Shown piece after piece: positions 62,901-64,000 of a stretch of DNA of 64,000 bases (position 1 is its first letter; each line of letters begins with the position of its first letter). Below the pieces are notes generated by a model. That model worked only from the letters and a program-made list of their open reading frames with translations. It was not told the DNA's origin and did not search any database. A program made the translations under genes and the position numbers. The DNA comes from Daphnia carinata (lineage: Eukaryota > Arthropoda > Branchiopoda > Diplostraca > Daphniidae): assembly GCF_022539665.2 (NCBI RefSeq), contig NC_081335.1, forward strand, positions 1,302,001 through 1,366,000, given 5' to 3'.

Positions 62901-64000
62901 ACTTACGAAAGTGCCCGTTCATGGTAAATGTCACCTTAATTTGTATTGTTTTCCTCTGTTCTAACAGTCCCCTTTAATTCGTTGGATTCTTTTACATTAG
63001 TGAGGTACAACAAGAGCAACAGGAAAGGTTACCGGGCAACGGAGCATCCAACTCTGATCCTGAGGAAGAGATGGCCATAAAATCTAATGCAATTAACAGC
63101 GCAGCAACGATGGCTAGCCTGGTCCCTGAACGAGAGTGCAAAAGCTTTAACGAAGAGAACATCGTTGAACACGAGAAAGTAATTCATCATAAAACGCCGA
63201 AACTAAGCCGTTTTTTCTCCGGCTCCAAGAACAAGCAACAGTCAAGCTCGGTCACTAAGCGCAACACGGCCACCAGCACGGCGGCCAGCCCCGTACCAAC
63301 TCCCAAAGCGACGTCATCAGCTAAAGCGTCGCCCAAGGTCGAGAAGCGCTCAAAGAGCCGAGAAAATACGAGTAAACACAATTCGCCCGCCAAGTCGCTC
63401 TCCAAATCGCCGTCTCGCATCGATCCGACCACTTCTGCCTCGATTCCTCCATCGCCCAAGTCGCAATCGTCCAAATCCAGCAACAAAAAAGATAAAGTGA
63501 AGGCCAGCTCGTCGCACAAGAGCCCAAAGAAGGATTCGAAAATCAACTGGGTATGTTTATCTATTATTCTTATTCGAAATGATTGAATGCTAACTTGATT
63601 GGTTTCTTTAATTATTATGATAGGATGGAAAATCGTCCAGTTCCAAGCGCGACGTCAAGTCTTACGGATTCAGCTACGAAAGCTGTCATCAAACGGCGCC
63701 TAGCTCATTGTGCCCTTCAGAGGGTTATGAAAGTGGCGGATCAGACTCTGGCGTGCACCTCAGTGCAGCCTCTCCCATCAAGAACCGGAGGCATGCCCAG
63801 CAGACTCAGCAACAACAACAAATTCGCCGTCAGCACTTGATGCCGATCGGTGAAATGCCCCGGAAGAATTTTTCCAGTGGAACGAGCACCAGCGGATCGG
63901 GCGGTTCTGGTGGATCCGCTGGCCATTACGAGAGTTCCGGCTATGAAAGTGTCATTCGTGATAGCGAATGCTCTAGTTTGGGTTCCAGCAGCCAAGACTC
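2435..64000 (+). CDS. KIF26: KIF26-like kinesin (kinesin-11 family), 13 coding exons, 3' end outside window
   Basis: Joined exons give 1,618 codons without a stop: a disordered N-terminus (aa 1-262), a motor domain (about 263-636) and a long low-complexity tail (637 to beyond 1618). Motor landmarks are FAFDGLF (328-334), the P-loop GHAQLGKT (368-375), the RFSH remnant of switch I (492-495), LDLGSC in place of DLAGSE (539-544) and HREHKITQVLRECLG (582-596), matching the kinesin YRDSKLTRLLQDSLG element. The degenerate switches, the FFARASQKLNL segment before the motor and the YESSGYESVIRDSE tail motif point to KIF26 rather than a transporting kinesin. Family members act at microtubules in cell and axon migration and in growth-factor or Wnt signalling; mouse KIF26A is reported to bind microtubules without ATPase activity. 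Family assignment is strong. The A versus B distinction does not apply to a single arthropod orthologue. Exon joins are inferred from splice sites and phase, not from transcripts. Confidence 0.93.
8950..8973. repeat. (CT)12 microsatellite
   Basis: An uninterrupted CT run in intron 1, followed by a C-rich stretch. Confidence 0.97.
10063..10105. repeat. Poly(T) tract of 43 bases
   Basis: This is the longest pure homopolymer I found. Others of 30 bases or more include T 3325-3362, T 16052-16088, T 30849-30883, T 51155-51186, A 6783-6814, A 24681-24713 and A 33873-33905. No flanking target-site duplication was seen to mark them as retroposon tails. Confidence 0.95.
12483..12510. repeat. (GT)14 microsatellite
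   Basis: An uninterrupted GT run in intron 1. Confidence 0.97.
15137..15162. repeat. (TC)13 microsatellite
   Basis: An uninterrupted TC run in intron 1. Confidence 0.97.
17676..17702. repeat. (CT)13 microsatellite
   Basis: A CT run in intron 1, preceded by a short C run. Confidence 0.97.
20721..20786. repeat. (CA)33 microsatellite
   Basis: An uninterrupted run of 33 CA units in intron 1, the longest dinucleotide repeat in the window. Confidence 0.98.
25659..25722 (+). CDS. KIF26: KIF26-like exon 2 (aa 44-65)
   Basis: This 64-base microexon has acceptor ctttatag and a perfect donor AAG/gtaagt. Read with the phase left by exon 1 it gives RVAETAPETANV then MNYPVQQPK, ending in phase 0 to match exon 3. 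The internal ATG at 25696-25698 could start a shorter protein if this exon is joined to another leader. A second frame is also open here (it would read ESSRDSTRNG), but it cannot continue into exon 3 because it meets a stop. Confidence 0.72.
25723..30424 (+). other. Intron 2 (4.7 kb)
   Basis: It begins gtaagt and ends tattcgcag. It carries T runs, a CT repeat near 28367-28388, CA near 28790-28810 and GT near 29187-29202. No nested gene is supported. Confidence 0.85.
30425..30816 (+). CDS. KIF26: KIF26-like exon 3 (aa 66-195)
   Basis: The acceptor tattcgcag follows a T-rich tract and the donor is AG/gtagga (phase 2). The exon encodes a hexaproline run (aa 83-88), a Ser/Ala/Thr-rich disordered segment and a conserved-looking helical stretch, VNGILGSAAQASAAAAFFA, at its end. 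That stretch runs directly into exon 4 as FFARASQKLNL, which resembles the FFxRAxQKLNL segment ahead of the motor in vertebrate KIF26 proteins (from memory). GC content and codon use are typical of coding DNA and unlike the flanks. Confidence 0.92.
31591..31612. repeat. (CT)11 microsatellite
   Basis: A CT run near the start of intron 3. Confidence 0.97.
38077..38127 (-). other. tRNA-like B-box fragment, not a complete tRNA
   Basis: On the minus strand GGATCGATTCC (38084-38094) matches the pol III B-box GGTTCGANTCC at 10 of 11 positions. It is followed by a tRNA-like TGCCACC end and preceded by TAGAGCATTG as in a D-arm. No matching 5' acceptor strand (GGTGGCA) or foldable anticodon stem is present. 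It may be a decayed tRNA or a tRNA-derived SINE remnant. Confidence 0.3.
41164..41188. repeat. (TTC)8 trinucleotide repeat
   Basis: A pyrimidine TTC run in intron 3; a similar run lies at about 31894-31920 and another at 42685-42713. Confidence 0.95.
45507..45541 (+). promoter_or_regulatory. Predicted internal core promoter: Inr + MTE-like + DPE
   Basis: An arthropod initiator TCAGTC (45507-45512) puts +1 at A45509. AGACGT (45536-45541) lies exactly at +28 to +33, a perfect DPE (RGWYVT). Bases +18 to +29 match the MTE consensus CSARCSSAACGS at 9 of 12 positions. The site lies in a GC-rich island (about 45425-45545) inside the T-rich third intron. There is no TATA box, as usual for DPE promoters. 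The exact spacing makes a chance match unlikely but not excluded. Confidence 0.6.
45773..45804 (+). CDS. KIF26: Candidate alternative first coding exon (MDAVRSPEAN-R)
   Basis: The ATG at 45773 opens ten codons (MDAVRSPEAN) and ends AG/gtagga, leaving phase 2. That is the phase exon 4 accepts, and the donor is identical to that of exon 3. Joining gives MDAVRSPEANRASQKLNL, a protein lacking exons 1-3 but keeping the motor. The leader from 45509 would be 264 bases and contains an upstream 52-codon ORF (45582-45740). The ATG has T at -3 and G at +4, a mediocre context. It needs transcript support. Confidence 0.5.
46880..46902. repeat. Perfect 10-bp inverted repeat, 3-base loop
   Basis: GGAAAATTAT, TTG, ATAATTTTCC: a perfect hairpin inside a homopolymer-poor island of intron 3. 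It is too short for a microRNA precursor and could be a factor-binding palindrome. Confidence 0.8.
48109..48141. repeat. (GA)16 microsatellite
   Basis: A GA run in intron 3. GA tracts can bind GAGA-type factors in arthropods, but no promoter is evident beside it. Confidence 0.96.
50662..50684. repeat. (GCT)7 trinucleotide repeat
   Basis: Seven GCT units in intron 3, about 1.3 kb before exon 4. The repeat is not in an identified exon. Confidence 0.97.
51957..52155 (+). CDS. KIF26: KIF26-like exon 4 (aa 196-262)
   Basis: The acceptor gatttgcag enters in phase 2 (AG+A makes Arg196) and the donor AAA/gtaagt is strong and phase 0. It encodes ASQKLNL, a basic QRRKRH patch and ESPIPAAVHRF, in which S220-P-I-P223 fits the SxIP pattern used to bind EB-family plus-end proteins. 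A Pro-rich stretch leads to GVGK just before the first motor strand. This is the first exon shared by the full-length transcript and the proposed alternative transcript from 45509. Confidence 0.93.
52156..58602 (+). other. Intron 4 (6.4 kb)
   Basis: It begins gtaagt and ends ttttttgcag. It is T/A-rich with homopolymers and AT-rich palindromic stretches near 55847-56060. Less repetitive islands lie at about 52830-53040, 54470-54700 and 56450-56760. No gene is supported in it. Confidence 0.85.
54478..54523. repeat. Imperfect hairpin, 11-bp stem
   Basis: The arms CTCCCTCAA (54480-54488) and TTGAGGGAG (54513-54521) are perfect complements. The stem extends to 11 pairs with one G-U and has a 24-base loop. 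It lies in a GC-richer island of intron 4; function unknown. Confidence 0.65.
58603..58839 (+). CDS. KIF26: KIF26-like exon 5, motor domain start (aa 263-341)
   Basis: It begins the kinesin motor fold with VRVMLRVAG (strand beta-1) and ends with MFAFDGLFTAADNSQ, the counterpart of the kinesin FxFDxVF...Q element before the P-loop. Between them lies a Ser/Glu-rich insertion (about aa 296-320) that is not in transporting kinesins. The acceptor is ttttttgcag and the donor CAG/gtacat; both are phase 0. Confidence 0.95.
58959..59052 (+). CDS. KIF26: KIF26-like exon 6, P-loop first half (aa 342-372)
   Basis: It encodes VLSDIVTAVINGSDGCVFCF followed by GHAQL, the alpha-1 and P-loop strand of the motor. 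The usual kinesin GQTGSGKT is here GHAQLGKT: the Walker A glycine and Lys-Thr are kept but the middle residues are not canonical. The donor G/gtaagt splits the second P-loop glycine codon (phase 1). The intron before it is 119 bases. Confidence 0.95.
59247..59444 (+). CDS. KIF26: KIF26-like exon 7, P-loop second half (aa 373-438)
   Basis: The acceptor gatggcag completes the glycine codon and continues KTTTMVGSCSEDIGPGLMP, which matches kinesin GKT.TM.G......G..P. It ends RDLLAPHAT with donor G/gttagt (phase 1). The segment SVRVSAVEIAGPSEVLRDLL corresponds to the kinesin strand-helix that reads VS..EIYNE.. in transporting members, but with divergent residues. Confidence 0.95.
59445..60034 (+). 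other. Intron 7 (590 bases), between motor exons
   Basis: It begins gttagt and ends attatcccag. It is longer than its neighbours (72-194 bases) and, after an A run near 59529-59550, is relatively free of homopolymers (59570-59930). A minus-strand open frame at 59487-59771 has no recognisable product and I regard it as chance. Confidence 0.85.
60035..60627 (+). CDS. KIF26: KIF26-like exon 8, motor switch regions (aa 439-636)
   Basis: This largest motor exon starts ESEESPGVYLRDDPLLGTQL and carries the degenerate switch I (DARFSH, 490-495), a Ser/Gly-rich insertion (about 508-534), the degenerate switch II (LDLGSC, 539-544), the conserved HREHKITQVLRECLG (582-596) and the motor end (MASRVHRMRRRRMK). 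The catalytic switch II glutamate and the SSRSH serines are not present. The acceptor is attatcccag and the donor AAA/gtaagc, phase 0. The basic RMRRRRMK end could add microtubule affinity (inference). Confidence 0.95.
60628..60699 (+). other. Intron 8, 72 bases, in frame and stop-free
   Basis: It has gtaagc at the 5' end and accaagcag at the 3' end, is a multiple of three, and contains no stop in the reading frame, so retention would insert 24 residues between motor and tail. The encoded residues are hydrophobic (SFINGFLIILTKQ) and unlike the flanking Ser/Gly linker, which favours removal as the default. Confidence 0.75.
60700..61374 (+). CDS. KIF26: KIF26-like exon 9, post-motor tail (aa 637-861)
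   Basis: It opens with a Gly/Ser-rich linker (about aa 637-680), then SCDTVIYVGPIDDATDGEHP and VYLPSLNSGDHRCSMS, which are less repetitive and probably conserved. It then has a Ser/Lys/Gln-rich stretch and three copies of a W-[IV]-[DE] motif: QWIDGP (W786), MWVDGP (W812) and QWVEN (W854). The donor CAG/gtaaaa is phase 0. The motif copies are the clearest tail landmark; their role is unknown to me. Confidence 0.93.
61500..61505 (+). promoter_or_regulatory. Tandem NAGNAG 3' splice site of exon 10
   Basis: The acceptor reads cagcag. Cutting after the first AG (61501-61502) starts exon 10 at 61503 with Gln; cutting after the second (61504-61505) starts at 61506. Both keep the frame and differ by one glutamine, the classic NAGNAG arrangement. 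Which site is preferred cannot be told from sequence. Confidence 0.8.
61503..62603 (+). CDS. KIF26: KIF26-like exon 10, acidic tail (aa 862-1228)
   Basis: This is the largest exon. It begins with a fourth tryptophan motif, MWIDAQPRP (W874), then a strongly acidic, Ser/Thr-rich region (for example HEEEEEAGRR, TEDE-type clusters, YIEVEEPDEPVPTQ) and ends with SHFTGETYSQG, SAMENVDFYQTQLEQLAKLHQQ (split here as landmarks) and CNIGSFK. The QTQLEQLAKLHQQIYQQ stretch could form a short helix or coiled coil. The donor AAG/gtacgt is phase 0. No catalytic domain is visible. Confidence 0.93.
62679..62923 (+). CDS. KIF26: KIF26-like exon 11 (aa 1229-1309)
   Basis: It follows a 75-base intron that stays open until the TAG of its own acceptor (gttaattag). 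The exon starts DLPLLTQDWNSVAVRTSPGR and continues with ALVSTIGMELERELGIQDAN and LDQHSGRTYESARS. The donor TG/gtaaat is phase 2 and makes Cys1310 with exon 12. Confidence 0.92.
63001..63550 (+). CDS. KIF26: KIF26-like exon 12, Lys/Ser-rich basic tail (aa 1310-1493)
   Basis: The acceptor tttacattag enters in phase 2 and the donor TGG/gtatgt is phase 0. After a Gln/Glu-rich start, residues from about 1374 to 1492 are overwhelmingly Ser, Lys, Pro and Thr (TPKLSRFFSGSKNKQQ, SPKVEKRSKSRENTSKH, KKDKVKASSSHKSPKKDSK). Such basic tracts with SP sites often bind microtubules and are controlled by proline-directed kinases; that role is inferred here. Confidence 0.93.
63624..64000 (+). CDS. KIF26: KIF26-like exon 13, partial (aa 1494-1618+)
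   Basis: The acceptor attatgatag follows a 73-base intron. The reading frame (DGKSSSSKRDVKSYGFSYES...) has no in-frame ATG at its start but is open to the window edge, where it is cut inside a codon. It holds a short Gln run, a Gly/Ser linker and four Tyr-Glu-Ser motifs, the last in YESSGYESVIRDSE (1595-1607), which resembles the conserved C-terminal GYES..RDSE motif of KIF26 proteins. The remaining C-terminus, stop and 3' UTR are outside the window. Confidence 0.92.

Overview
The window is animal genomic DNA holding one very large protein-coding gene on the + strand. Exons are separated by introns with canonical GT..AG ends and consistent phases. Nothing bacterial or plasmid-like is present, and I found no convincing second gene. 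The introns are full of homopolymers (T or A runs of 30-43 bases, C and G runs of 8-15) and dinucleotide repeats. The 3' exons are compact, about 50-55% GC by eye, and separated by introns of 72-128 bases. An arthropod-type Inr/DPE core promoter also appears. Together these suggest an arthropod, most likely a branchiopod crustacean such as Daphnia; the organism is an inference.

The gene encodes a KIF26-type kinesin (kinesin-11 family: vertebrate KIF26A/KIF26B, nematode VAB-8, fly CG14535). I reconstructed thirteen coding exons by matching acceptors, donors and phases: 2435-2565, 25659-25722, 30425-30816, 51957-52155, 58603-58839, 58959-59052, 59247-59444, 60035-60627, 60700-61374, 61503-62603, 62679-62923, 63001-63550 and 63624-64000. 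The last exon runs off the window, so the 3' end is missing. The 4,856 coding bases give 1,618 complete codons in one open frame.

Layout: 1-2376 is upstream or 5'-UTR-intron sequence. Exons 1-3 encode a disordered, proline-rich N-terminus and are separated by introns of 23.1 kb and 4.7 kb. A 21.1 kb intron precedes exon 4, and a 6.4 kb intron precedes the motor. Exons 5-8 (58.6-60.6 kb) encode the motor domain. Exons 9-13 encode a long Ser/Gly-rich, acidic and then Lys/Ser-rich tail with repeated W-[IV]-[DE] and Y-E-S motifs. The motor keeps the P-loop GK[T/S] signature but has lost the usual switch I (SSRSH) and switch II (DLAGSE) sequences. It is therefore probably a microtubule-binding, weakly or non-hydrolysing kinesin, as reported for mouse KIF26A.

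The most interesting signal is in intron 3. A TCAGTC initiator at 45507 has a perfect AGACGT DPE at exactly +28 to +33 and a 9/12 match to the MTE. It lies upstream of a short open first exon (ATG 45773) whose AG/gtagga donor has the phase needed to join exon 4. This predicts an undescribed second promoter making a motor-containing isoform with a different N-terminus. Other points are a CAGCAG tandem acceptor before exon 10, a stop-free 72-base intron 8, and several GC-richer, homopolymer-poor islands inside otherwise T-rich introns.
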